DNA of 8,424 nucleotides from an uncultured Demequina sp. (lineage in GTDB: Bacteria > Actinomycetota > Actinomycetes > Actinomycetales > Demequinaceae): contig CALALQ010000107.1 of assembly GCA_937925595.1 (NCBI GenBank), positions 1 to 8,424 on the forward strand. Reading direction: 5' to 3'. Position numbers and translations under genes: made by a program. The notes under the pieces are model-generated. The model did no database searches and was not told the origin of the DNA. It saw nothing but the letters and a program-made list of their open reading frames with translations. Below are positions 1 through 5,611 of this stretch, piece after piece (the first letter of the stretch is position 1; every line of letters starts with the position of its first letter).

Positions 1-1
1 C

Positions 2-125
2 GCCGAATACGTCGGACGCTAGGGGCACTCGCGGGGGCAAGAGGCGCACCCATGCGGTACTGCTCTCCTCTGCCCTCTTCGGACTGCTGCACGTGCGCGG
101 AGTCACCACCGCACCCGGGCACTAA
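2..125 (+). pseudogene. Possible remnant of a CPBP-type intramembrane protease gene
   Basis: Three short open stretches in different frames look like pieces of one protein. Positions 2-19 read AEYVGR, resembling the first CPBP motif (EExxxR) with one Glu changed, and a stop follows at once. Positions 22-51 in another frame read LGALAGARGA. Positions 51-122 in a third frame read HAVLLSSALFGLLHVRG, close to the second CPBP motif (a hydrophobic strand ending FxxxH), then a stop at 123. No single frame joins them, so this would be a frameshifted fragment whose 5' part lies outside the window. The motif match is short and the assignment is tentative. Confidence 0.3.
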
Positions 126-304
126 GCACAGGCTCTTTCTGCCAAGAATGCCGTCGCCAAGCAGGCGACGGAAGTCGCCGACGAAACCGCAGAAGACCGA
201 CATGTCCTCGTGATAGCCGGCGAAGCCCCCGGTCGGCACAAGTCTTAGGCGGGTCGCCGATGCGATTCCACGCCGCACTTCGCGTCGCGGCTCAGGCGCA
301 GATT
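126..304. other. Spacer without a recognisable gene
   Basis: No start codon with a ribosome binding site is seen on either strand. One frame stays open from 126 to a stop at 246-248 (AKNAVAKQATEVADETAED and onward) with fairly GC-rich third positions, so it may be the tail of a decayed gene, but I do not recognise the family. The rest lies just beyond the 3' end of the FBP gene; no convincing terminator hairpin was found. Confidence 0.3.
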
Positions 305-793
305 TCAGGCGCCATCGCGGATGTCGCGAGCAAATGTCTGGGCCCGCGCACGCAGCGTCTCGATTCGGCGCAGGCGTGCGGCTCTTACATCGAACCCCAG
401 ATATGCGGGCGGCACCGGTCGTCGCACGTTCGCCGAGCACTCGAAGCGCTCGCACAGAAGCGTTCCGATGGAGTCTCCGTTGCGACCTGCCTTGCCCGCG
501 CGCTTCGCGCCGAAGAAGACGACCTCGTTGGGCAAGGTGACGTCTTCACACCACGAGCACAGTGCCCGTTCGCGCACGCGCTGCTCGGTTTGGCGCAACA
601 GGATCCCGATGAGCTCGTCTTCCACTGGCACGACGATGAAGCCGGCGAGCGGCTGCTTCGGATCGCGCCAGCCGAAATAGTCCAACCTGTCCCACTCGAT
701 CTCAGTAAGCGACGGAACTATCAGACCGTTTCGTTCCCGCAGAGAGGCATTGACGAAGGAAGCGCGGATGTCGTTCTCGGTGAATGCGCGCAT
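305..793 (-). CDS. FBP-domain protein (elongation factor G-binding type, FusB-like zinc finger)
   Basis: A 162-residue protein of the actinobacterial FBP-domain family, related to the C-terminal treble-clef zinc-binding domain of FusB/FBP proteins. Known FusB-type proteins bind EF-G and help it leave the ribosome, which protects against fusidic acid; whether this short version does so is unknown. The family pattern is clear: an N-terminal (T)xxxIRASFVN stretch at residues 5-15, FGWRDPK near 40-46, then four cysteines C79-x2-C82 and C114-x4-C119, which should bind one zinc, with the conserved AGKAGRNGDSIGT stretch between them. Length is normal for the family. The ATG at 793 follows an AGGAG (801-797) with a second GGAG just upstream. 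It is transcribed away from the CPBP gene at 1008, and the spacer holds the paired operators at 844-881, so it is probably controlled by the TetR protein encoded at 2837. Confidence 0.85.
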   Translation of the reverse strand: MRAFTENDIRASFVNASLRERNGLIVPSLTEIEWDRLDYFGWRDPKQPLAGFIVVPVEDELIGILLRQTEQRVRERALCSWCEDVTLPNEVVFFGAKRAGKAGRNGDSIGTLLCERFECSANVRRPVPPAYLGFDVRAARLRRIETLRARAQTFARDIRDGA

Positions 794-843
794 GATCTCC
801 TACTCCATAGAAGGGACGAGGGCACTTGCTGGGCCGGCCCAAG

Positions 844-858
844 GCTAACAGCGTTAGC
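844..858. promoter_or_regulatory. Operator A1: 15-bp perfect palindrome
   Basis: GCTAACAGCGTTAGC has six-base arms that are exact reverse complements around a 3-base centre. The same element occurs at 867, 2348 and 2371. Its centre (851) is 23 bp from that of A2. It ends 51 bp upstream of the FBP start codon and lies 150 bp before the CPBP start. TetR-family dimers typically bind this kind of short palindrome; the regulator assignment is inferred from the copies beside the tetR operon. Confidence 0.82.
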
Positions 859-866
859 GGAATCAG

Positions 867-881
867 GCTAACACTGTTAGG
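867..881. promoter_or_regulatory. Operator A2: 15-bp near-perfect palindrome
   Basis: GCTAACACTGTTAGG matches operator A1 apart from the 3-base centre and the last base, so one outer base pair is lost. Centre-to-centre distance to A1 is 23 bp, identical to that between the two operators in front of the SRPBCC-TetR operon. I could not identify a confident -10/-35 pair around A1/A2 on either strand, so which of the two divergent genes is controlled, or both, is open. Confidence 0.8.
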
Positions 882-946
882 CTCCTGGTCGTCCGACGGG
901 TTGCGGCTTTCGTTGTCGGGCTTACCGCCCGCCAGGCCCTTATGCG

Positions 947-962
947 CCGGGAGTTCTCCCGG
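947..962 (+). other. Hairpin in the leader upstream of the CPBP gene
   Basis: CCGGGAG and CTCCCGG are perfect reverse complements separated by only TT; in RNA this would form a 6-bp GC-rich stem with a GTTC loop. It lies 46 bp before the start codon at 1008. No U-tract follows, so an intrinsic terminator is unlikely. It could be a leader structure or chance in GC-rich DNA. Confidence 0.35.
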
Positions 963-1007
963 GCGGGGAAGCTCGGGCCGGCCCCAAAATCAATCGGAGG
1001 ATCATTC

Positions 1008-1943
1008 ATGAGGCACTCAATCGCGGCGCGCCCCATCGCGCTCTTCTTGTTGCTGGCCCTCGGCGGCGCGTGGCTGGTCGCCTCGCCCCTTTGGGTCAGT
1101 GGTCAGGGTCTGCGCACACCAGGCGCACCTGTTCTCCTCGTGGCGATGATGTTCATCCCTGCATTCGCCGCGGGCCTCGTGCACCTGACCAATAGGGAGG
1201 ACCGCCGCTTCCTTGAAATAACTTCCCTCAAACCGCGCCTTCCGTTTCGCAGGTGGGCGCCGTACGCAGTGATTGCTTGGCTGGGGCCAATTGTTGCGAC
1301 CCTCGGATCGCTCGTTGTGGCTGCAGCGCTGGGAGCGTATCGGTTCGACCTCGAGCACTTCAGCGGCGCTCGCGAGGCGGTCTCCGCCGTCCCAGGGGCG
1401 TCCCTGCCGGATGTGCCCATTCAAGCCCTCGTTGCACTGCAGATCGGAGCGATGCTGGTGGCTCCGATCCTCAACGTAATTCCCGCACTCGGCGAGGAGA
1501 TCGGATGGCGCGGCTTCCTCCAGACGCGGCTCCTTCCGCTGGGACAGTGGCCCGCCATGCTGATCACGGGCGCCGTGTGGGGCCTCTGGCACGCGCCCGT
1601 GATCCTGCTCGGCTACAACTACCCGGGACACAACCCAGTCGCCGCACTGGGCCTGATGATGGTCTTCTGCATGCTGCTGTCGGTGCTGCTCGGCTGGCTC
1701 ACACTCGCTTCCGGAACCGTGTGGACGGCCGCGATCGCGCACGGCTTCATGAACGGCGTCGCCTCTCTCGGAGTGCTGTTGGCCTCCGCCGGTCCTATCG
1801 ATGCCGCCGTGACGGGGCTGCTAGGAGTGAGCGGCTGGGCGGTAATGATCGCGCTCATCGTCCTGCTGATCCTGCTTCGTCAGCTGCCGGTCGTGGAAGC
1901 CGGTGAGCGGAAGCGCCCGCGTCAGGTCGTATCCCCTGACTGA
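1008..1943 (+). CDS. CPBP family (CAAX/Rce1-like) intramembrane metalloprotease
   Basis: A 311-residue polytopic membrane protein of the CPBP family (prenyl-protease Rce1 relatives). In bacteria these are linked to bacteriocin maturation, self-immunity and protein processing in the membrane; the substrate here is unknown. All three motifs are intact: E163-E164-IGW-R168 (EExxxR), WGLW-H195 (FxxxH type), and H245-GFM-N249 (HxxxN). Hydrophobic segments lie near residues 8-30, 39-60, 83-110, 137-161, 181-203, 212-234 and 265-290, and a basic tail (ERKRPR) ends the protein. I chose the ATG at 1008 because GGAGG lies at 996-1000 with good spacing; the frame is open back to 942, but that start has no ribosome binding site and adds a non-membrane stretch. 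It diverges from the FBP gene, with operators A1/A2 and a leader hairpin upstream, so it is a candidate target of the TetR regulator. Confidence 0.9.
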   Translation: MRHSIAARPIALFLLLALGGAWLVASPLWVSGQGLRTPGAPVLLVAMMFIPAFAAGLVHLTNREDRRFLEITSLKPRLPFRRWAPYAVIAWLGPIVATLGSLVVAAALGAYRFDLEHFSGAREAVSAVPGASLPDVPIQALVALQIGAMLVAPILNVIPALGEEIGWRGFLQTRLLPLGQWPAMLITGAVWGLWHAPVILLGYNYPGHNPVAALGLMMVFCMLLSVLLGWLTLASGTVWTAAIAHGFMNGVASLGVLLASAGPIDAAVTGLLGVSGWAVMIALIVLLILLRQLPVVEAGERKRPRQVVSPD

Positions 1944-2103
1944 GTTCGACGGATGACTCATGCGGACTTGCTTCGCATCGACGATGCTCCTGGCCGCGCC
2001 GACGGTCTGCCGCCACGTCCTCCCGGACGCCCTCGCCGTCGCGTTCCCGCGACCCGCCCGCCTCCGGGCACGCCCCATCCATCCCGCTCGAAACGAGACC
2101 ACG
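1944..2103. other. Spacer after the CPBP gene
   Basis: No terminator hairpin, promoter or recognisable protein is evident. A frame continuous with the small gene at 2104 stays open from 1960, but no ribosome binding site supports an earlier start. Confidence 0.4.
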
Positions 2104-2352
2104 ATGAACACCACCCTCATGCCCGTGCGGTCTCTCGACCGCGTTCAGCAACGCCTGAGCGACCTCCGCTCGCGACCCGAGCGTCTGTCGGCCCTGGACC
2201 GGCTGTCGCTGCGCGTCGGCCTGTGGCTCCTGCTGCGCAGTTCCGGCCTCGATCGACGCCTCCGACGCCGGCGACTTCATCCGGATGACCCGCGCAGCGC
2301 TCGTCCTAATCGACGATGGCTCACGATGGCCAAACACCACTGGACAAGCTAA
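2104..2352 (+). CDS. Small basic hypothetical protein with a hydrophobic segment
   Basis: An 82-residue open frame starting at ATG 2104, with a weak purine-rich sequence (GAAACGAGA) just upstream. The first 50 or so codons have strongly GC-biased third positions, which supports coding. The core LDRLSLRVGLWLLLRS (residues 31-46) is an amphipathic or short membrane-associating helix, followed by an Arg-rich run (RRLRRRRLH). From memory, small actinobacterial proteins with a similar DRLSLRxGLxLxxR core occur beside transcription regulators; no function is known to me. The C-terminal third is less coding-like and the stop (TAA, 2350-2352) lies inside the promoter and operator B1 of the next operon, so the original 3' end may have been replaced. 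The frame is open back to 1960 without support for an earlier start. Confidence 0.45.
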   Translation: MNTTLMPVRSLDRVQQRLSDLRSRPERLSALDRLSLRVGLWLLLRSSGLDRRLRRRRLHPDDPRSARPNRRWLTMAKHHWTS

Positions 2353-2369
2353 TACCGTTAGCCTATGAT
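2341..2369 (+). promoter_or_regulatory. Sigma-70-type promoter of the SRPBCC-TetR-CPBP operon
   Basis: TGGACA (2341-2346) and TATGAT (2364-2369) are separated by exactly 17 bases, each one base from the -35 and -10 consensus. Transcription should begin near 2376, giving a leader of about 24 nt before the ATG at 2400. Operator B1 fills the spacer between the two boxes and operator B2 covers the expected start point, the layout of a repressed promoter. Confidence 0.8.
2348..2362. promoter_or_regulatory. Operator B1 inside the promoter spacer
   Basis: GCTAATACCGTTAGC differs from the perfect palindrome GCTAAC-N3-GTTAGC by one arm base. It sits entirely between the -35 and -10 boxes, and its centre (2355) is 23 bp from that of B2. 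Bound repressor here would block RNA polymerase. Confidence 0.82.
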
Positions 2370-2370
2370 G

Positions 2371-2385
2371 GCTAACACCGTTAGT
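2371..2385. promoter_or_regulatory. Operator B2 over the transcription start
   Basis: GCTAACACCGTTAGT keeps all but one outer base of the palindrome. It begins one base after the -10 box and spans the predicted start of transcription near 2376. Flanking CCTATGA (2362-2368) and TCATAGG (2385-2391) are also reverse complements, though not exactly centred on the operator. The ribosome binding site AGGAG (2389-2393) follows directly. Confidence 0.82.
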
Positions 2386-2399
2386 CATAGGAGTTCGCG

Positions 2400-2840
2400 A
2401 TGCGGCAGATTGAGACCACCACAGTCATCGATGCACCTCCGGACGAAGTCTGGGGCGTACTTATGGACAATGCTCGTTACCCGGAGTGGAACCCGTTCAT
2501 CACGCGTATGAACGGTCAGATCGCGCTGGGCCAGCGGCTGGACATAGAGGTGCGGCCACCTGGCGGCAAAGGGATGCGGTTCCGCCCTCGGGTCACCGTC
2601 CTTGAGGAGGGTCGCGAGCTGCGTTGGTTGGGTTCGGTCGGGGTTCCCGGCATCTTCGACGGGTCGCACGCATTCCGTGTGGAGCACTCGGGCAGAGGGA
2701 CTTTGTTCATGCACTCGGAGACCTTCACAGGGCTTCTCGTGCCGTTCATGTCCGAGACGCTGAGAAGAACAGAGTCCGGTTTCGAAGTGATGAATCGCGC
2801 TCTGCGCGCTCGAGCCGAGGAAAGAGCTTCAGCGGCATGA
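2400..2840 (+). CDS. SRPBCC (START/Bet v1-like) domain protein
   Basis: A 146-residue soluble protein of the SRPBCC superfamily (polyketide cyclase/dehydrase and lipid-transport type), a helix-grip fold that holds hydrophobic ligands. The N-terminal signature is clear: a first strand IETTTVIDAPPDEVWGVL (residues 4-21) followed by NARYPEWNPFI (24-34), and the C-terminal half ends in a long helix after FTGLLVPFM. One domain fills the whole length, as usual for single-domain members. The ATG at 2400 has AGGAG at 2389-2393. It is the first gene of the operon, right after the operator-embedded promoter, and its TGA overlaps the ATG of the TetR gene (ATGA at 2837-2840), so the two are probably translationally coupled. 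SRPBCC-TetR pairing suggests a role in sensing, carrying or modifying a hydrophobic small molecule, but no enzyme activity can be assigned. Confidence 0.87.
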   Translation: MRQIETTTVIDAPPDEVWGVLMDNARYPEWNPFITRMNGQIALGQRLDIEVRPPGGKGMRFRPRVTVLEEGRELRWLGSVGVPGIFDGSHAFRVEHSGRGTLFMHSETFTGLLVPFMSETLRRTESGFEVMNRALRARAEERASAA

Positions 2841-3358
2841 CACGGAAAGAGCAAATTCTCGATGCCGCGTCACGGATTCTTATTGAGCAGGGACATTCAG
2901 AGCTTTCCATGCGGAAGCTAGCGGATGTGCTCGGGATCCGCGCGCCCTCCCTCTACAAGCACGTGAGTGGGAAGGATGAGGTCATCGCAGGCCTGCAGGA
3001 GCGAGCGCTGCGAAGTCTCGGACAAGCGCTCAGCCGCGCTCAGCCCGGCGTCCGATCCCTCGGCGACGCTTACCGCGGTTGGGCGCTGGCCAACCCGGCC
3101 GAGTACAACCTGTTCACTCGCGTCCCGCTGCATCGCGATCTGCTTGCGCCAGGGGCGGAGGAGGCAGCGGCGGAGCCCGTGCTGGCTGCGGTCGCGGGCG
3201 ATCAAGACCGCGCCCGGGCGTTGTGGGCGCTGGCTCATGGGCTGGTTGATCTGGAGCTCGCCGGCCGCTTCCCGCCGGAGGCCGACATAGACGCCGCTTG
3301 GCGCACCGCAGTCGAACTGTTCGAGCAGAGCCAGCCAACACCCGCAAACAACTCATAA
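2837..3358 (+). CDS. TetR family transcriptional regulator with WHG-type ligand domain
   Basis: A 173-residue one-component regulator. Residues 1-48 form the TetR DNA-binding domain: EQILDAASRILIEQGHSELS leads into the helix-turn-helix, with recognition helix around APSLYKHVSGKDEVI (36-50). The C-terminal part (about 75-165) resembles the WHG-type ligand domain (TetR_C_33), including W130-ALA-H134-G135. Ligand unknown. The start at 2837 is fixed by the ATGA overlap with the SRPBCC stop and by the domain boundary; the frame is open further upstream inside the SRPBCC gene but has no family match there. It is the only TetR gene in the window and is cotranscribed from a promoter carrying two palindromic operators, so autorepression is the natural inference. 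The same operators in front of the FBP and CPBP genes make that locus a likely second target. Confidence 0.92.
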   Translation: MTRKEQILDAASRILIEQGHSELSMRKLADVLGIRAPSLYKHVSGKDEVIAGLQERALRSLGQALSRAQPGVRSLGDAYRGWALANPAEYNLFTRVPLHRDLLAPGAEEAAAEPVLAAVAGDQDRARALWALAHGLVDLELAGRFPPEADIDAAWRTAVELFEQSQPTPANNS

Positions 3359-3384
3359 TCACCCCAGAACTTTGGAGGACCCCA

Positions 3385-4140
3385 ATGACGATCACTGCGC
3401 CCACTCGGGCACCTCAAACACGTCCCGTGCCCCTTAGGCGGCTGATCGAGCTTCTGCTGCTTAGGATCAGCCTTTTCGCCGCGTTCCAGGCGGCGATCGC
3501 CGCAGCGCTCGCCCTTGAAGGAACCCCTGATGCGTGGGCTGCGTCCGCCGCGTGGTGGCCTCTGACCGCTTCAGCCGCGAACCTCGTCAACCTCGGGATG
3601 CTTGCGTACTACCTGCGGCAGGACGGGTCGTCCCTTCGCTCGCTATACCTTCCAAGAAGGGCCACAGTTCGCCGCGATCTGGGCGTCGCGCTGGTCACGC
3701 TCGTGCTGGCGGTGCCATTGGCCGCGCTGCCGAACATCGGTTTGGCGACCCTCCTTTTCGGCGACGCGCAAGAGGCTTTAAACATGCTCGTTCAGCCCCT
3801 GCCTGTCTGGGCGGCGGTACTGGCAATCCTGTTGTTCCCCCTCACAACCGCGCTGGCTGAGCTGCCCACGTACTACGGATACGTGCAGCCGCGACTGGCT
3901 GCGCTGAAAGCGCCCGCATGGACGGTCGTTCTCGTGCCCGCAGTGTTTCACGCCCTCCAGCACGCCACCCTCCCGCTGCTTTTCAACCCCTCCTTCATCC
4001 TCTGGCGAGCGGCGATGTTCCTTCCCTTCGCGCTCCTCCTGTCCGTCGTCCTCAGGAAGCGCCCGGGCATCCTCCCCTACCTGCTAATCGTGCACTTCGC
4101 GCTCGACATGCAGATGGCGTTGCTCGTCTTGCAGGCATAG
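3385..4140 (+). CDS. CPBP-like intramembrane protease homologue with altered active-site motifs
   Basis: A 251-residue polytopic membrane protein that I place in or near the CPBP/Rce1 family. Hydrophobic segments lie near residues 18-45, 54-76, 98-126, 138-158, 179-200, 207-224 and 228-250. Motif 1 reads AE159-LPTY-Y164-G, so the first Glu of EExxxR is kept, the second is Leu and the Arg is Tyr. Motif 2 reads H189-ALQ-H193 and motif 3 reads H237-FAL-D241 in place of HxxxN. The main catalytic-type residues (one Glu, two His) could thus remain, while Arg, second Glu and Asn are changed. Either a divergent active protease or a non-catalytic relative. The ATG at 3385 follows GGAGG at 3374-3378, 26 bp after the TetR stop, so it is the third gene of the operon and under the same operators. 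Confidence 0.7.
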   Translation: MTITAPTRAPQTRPVPLRRLIELLLLRISLFAAFQAAIAAALALEGTPDAWAASAAWWPLTASAANLVNLGMLAYYLRQDGSSLRSLYLPRRATVRRDLGVALVTLVLAVPLAALPNIGLATLLFGDAQEALNMLVQPLPVWAAVLAILLFPLTTALAELPTYYGYVQPRLAALKAPAWTVVLVPAVFHALQHATLPLLFNPSFILWRAAMFLPFALLLSVVLRKRPGILPYLLIVHFALDMQMALLVLQA

Positions 4141-4208
4141 CTCCGGCATCCCAGATGCCCGGCGGATTTCCCGCCACGCTCCCCTATCCGATACGTCTTG
4201 GAGACGCC

Positions 4209-4286
4209 ATGGATCTACGAATACGCCGCGCGCATCTCCGGCGCCGTCTCACTGACTCGCTCGTTCCAGCCACAGCCATCGGGTAG
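4209..4286 (+). CDS. Possible 25-residue leader peptide upstream of the DUF2568 gene
   Basis: A tiny open frame (MDLRIRRAHLRRRLTDSL, then VPATAIG) preceded by TTGGAG (4198-4203) five bases before its ATG. It ends with TAG five bases before the GTG of the next gene, which has no good ribosome binding site of its own, so ribosomes finishing this frame could restart there. The peptide is very basic (7 Arg) with no known family. It could be a genuine coupling peptide or chance. Confidence 0.25.
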   Translation: MDLRIRRAHLRRRLTDSLVPATAIG

Positions 4287-4291
4287 CGGTC

Positions 4292-4648
4292 GTGATTACA
4301 CTCGTCACCACAAACCTGGCGTTGAAGTTCATGCTTGAACTCGCCGGTGTCGCCGCATACGCGTACACCGCATTCCGTCTCGTCCCGCACCCGGTATGGC
4401 GCGTAGTAGCTGCGATACTCGCCCCACTCCTCGTTGTCGTGATCTGGAGTGCGTTCATGGCACCCAACTCCGACACCCGACTTAACGCGCCCTGGCGGGT
4501 GATCGCCGAACTAACCGTCTTCCTCGGGGCCGCCGTGCTCCTGTGGCTCGCCGATCTCCGTGTGCCCGCCCTCGTGTATGGAGCAACAGCCGCACTTTGC
4601 GAGCTGCTCTCCGTACTGCTAGAGCCAAATCATGGCGGAGGATCGTGA
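4292..4648 (+). CDS. YrdB/DUF2568 family small membrane protein
   Basis: A 118-residue integral membrane protein matching the DUF2568 (YrdB) pattern: an N-terminal NLALKFMLELAGVAAYAY segment, then ILAPLLVVVIWSAFMAPNS with the typical W-x-x-F-x-A-P stretch around residues 51-57, and RVIAELTVFLGAAVLLW as the third membrane segment. Four hydrophobic segments fit the family's usual size and topology. Function is unknown in the family. The start is GTG 4292; the family match begins within the first few residues, so a longer N-terminus is unlikely. The sequence just upstream (GGGTAGCGG) is a poor ribosome binding site, so coupling to the short frame ending at 4286 is possible. It lies 151 bp after the CPBP-like gene on the same strand with no terminator seen between, so it may belong to the TetR operon or have its own start. 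Confidence 0.78.
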   Translation: MITLVTTNLALKFMLELAGVAAYAYTAFRLVPHPVWRVVAAILAPLLVVVIWSAFMAPNSDTRLNAPWRVIAELTVFLGAAVLLWLADLRVPALVYGATAALCELLSVLLEPNHGGGS

Positions 4649-4834
4649 CCGGACGTTCGGTGGGCAAGTCCTCCAAGAGCCCGTCACTCCACGGATGAGC
4701 AGCTCATCCAGCGGTCCCTCCCGACGTCGCTGCTCGCCGCCTGAGCCGTTGGCGGCGCAACCATCACGGACAGCGGTGAGCGCTACCGACTTCGAACGGG
4801 GGATCCCGATCCCTGCCGTCATCCCCACGATGGG
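4649..4834. other. Spacer between the DUF2568 gene and the IS remnant
   Basis: No recognisable gene on either strand. Frames open here on both strands have no family match and no ribosome binding site, and the minus-strand frame is only the read-through tail of the frameshifted transposase. No direct repeat of the base pairs beside the IS end at 4835 can be tested, because the other end of the element is lost. Confidence 0.4.
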
Positions 4835-5611
4835 TGAAGCGCCCTGGGTTTGATGGAAGCTCGCGCAATTTGATTCCGACGAGCAGTTCGCGGTCGGCTT
4901 GGACAGCAGAGAACGCGTTCTCGAACTCGACCGGCGAGACGTCGCCGAGGTAGCCGTGGAGCCGCTGCGTGTTGTGCCAGTGCACCCAGCCGGGGGTCGC
5001 GAGCTCGAGATCCTCGACGGTCTTCCACGGCCCGGATTGTGCGGCTCCGCGGACGAGTTCGGCTTGTAGTAGCCGTTCACGGTCTCGGCCGGGGCATTGT
5101 CGTAGCTATCGCCGACTGTGCCGATCGACGGGGTCGCGCCGATCTCCACGAGCCGTTCGCCGTAGCGGATCGACGTGAATTGAGATCCTGCGTCGGAATG
5201 ACACCGCAGGTCGTCGTGGTGGCGACTGCGCGACCAGCGGGCCATCTCGATCGCGTCGAGCACCATCTCGGTGCGCATGTGCGATGCGACCCGCCAGCCC
5301 ACGATCATGCGCGAGAACGCGTGACGATGAAGCACACGTAGGCGACACCGGCCCAGGTGGGCACGAACGTCAGATCCGTCACCCAGAGCCGGTTCGGCGC
5401 GGTCGCGGTGAACTCCCGGCGCACCAGATCCGGGTGCCTCGCCAGGGTCGGATCGGGCCGGGTGGTCTTCACCCGCTTCGACCGTCTCGAGCCCTGCGGC
5501 GCGCATCAACCGGGCCGTCTGGTCCAGACCGATCACCATGCCCGCCCGGCGGGCGGCCTTCCATAGCTTGCGGACTCCATAGACGCGGTAGTTGCTCTCC
5601 CACAAGTCTGC
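4835..5611 (-). mobile_element. IS3-family insertion sequence remnant with one end
   Basis: A 777-bp piece of an IS3-family element. Its 3' end is intact: the terminal repeat begins TGAAGCGCCCTGGGTTTGAT at 4835, with the TG...CA tips and GC-rich start typical of IS3 family ends. The opposite end, orfA and the start of orfB are gone; homology to orfB stops at about 5611, directly against the TAG stop of the PAP2 gene (5614-5612). The missing end means no target duplication can be checked. It cannot move by itself. Confidence 0.8.
4858..5611 (-). pseudogene. IS3-family transposase orfB (DDE integrase core), truncated and frameshifted
   Basis: Reading the minus strand, the protein can be followed across three frames. 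It starts mid-gene at LWESNYRVYGVRKLWK (about 5605). Between 5486 and 5481 the frame shifts from ...RLMRAAGLE into SKRVKTTRPDPTLARHPDL. The catalytic-region start NRLWVTDLTFVPTWAGVAYV then runs to about 5324, where one missing base (GTCACGCG where GTCGACGCG is expected) shifts it into AFSRMIVGWRVASH. This continues through CHSDAGSQFTS and ETVNGYYK to about 5063, where another missing base shifts it into AELVRGAAQ...GWVHWHNTQRLHGYLGD. The integrase D, D and E residues (WVTD, HSDAGSQ, AETVNG) are all still readable, so decay is recent, but no functional protein can be made. The N-terminal HTH_21-type region and orfA are missing. Confidence 0.88.

Noticed and set aside
260..871. 203-residue open frame on the plus strand
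   Set aside because: Fully antisense to the FBP gene and runs into operator A1/A2; no ribosome binding site and no family match.
942..1007. Earlier start for the CPBP gene at 942
   Set aside because: No ribosome binding site, adds 22 residues that lie over the leader hairpin, while 1008 has GGAGG at ideal distance.
1017..1742. 241-residue open frame on the minus strand
   Set aside because: Antisense to the CPBP gene; composition rich in His, Gln, Arg and Glu with no family pattern, typical of a shadow of a membrane protein gene.
2624..2836. N-terminal extension of the TetR protein from 2624
   Set aside because: Lies inside the SRPBCC gene in another frame; the TetR domain starts right after the ATG at 2837, which overlaps the SRPBCC stop.
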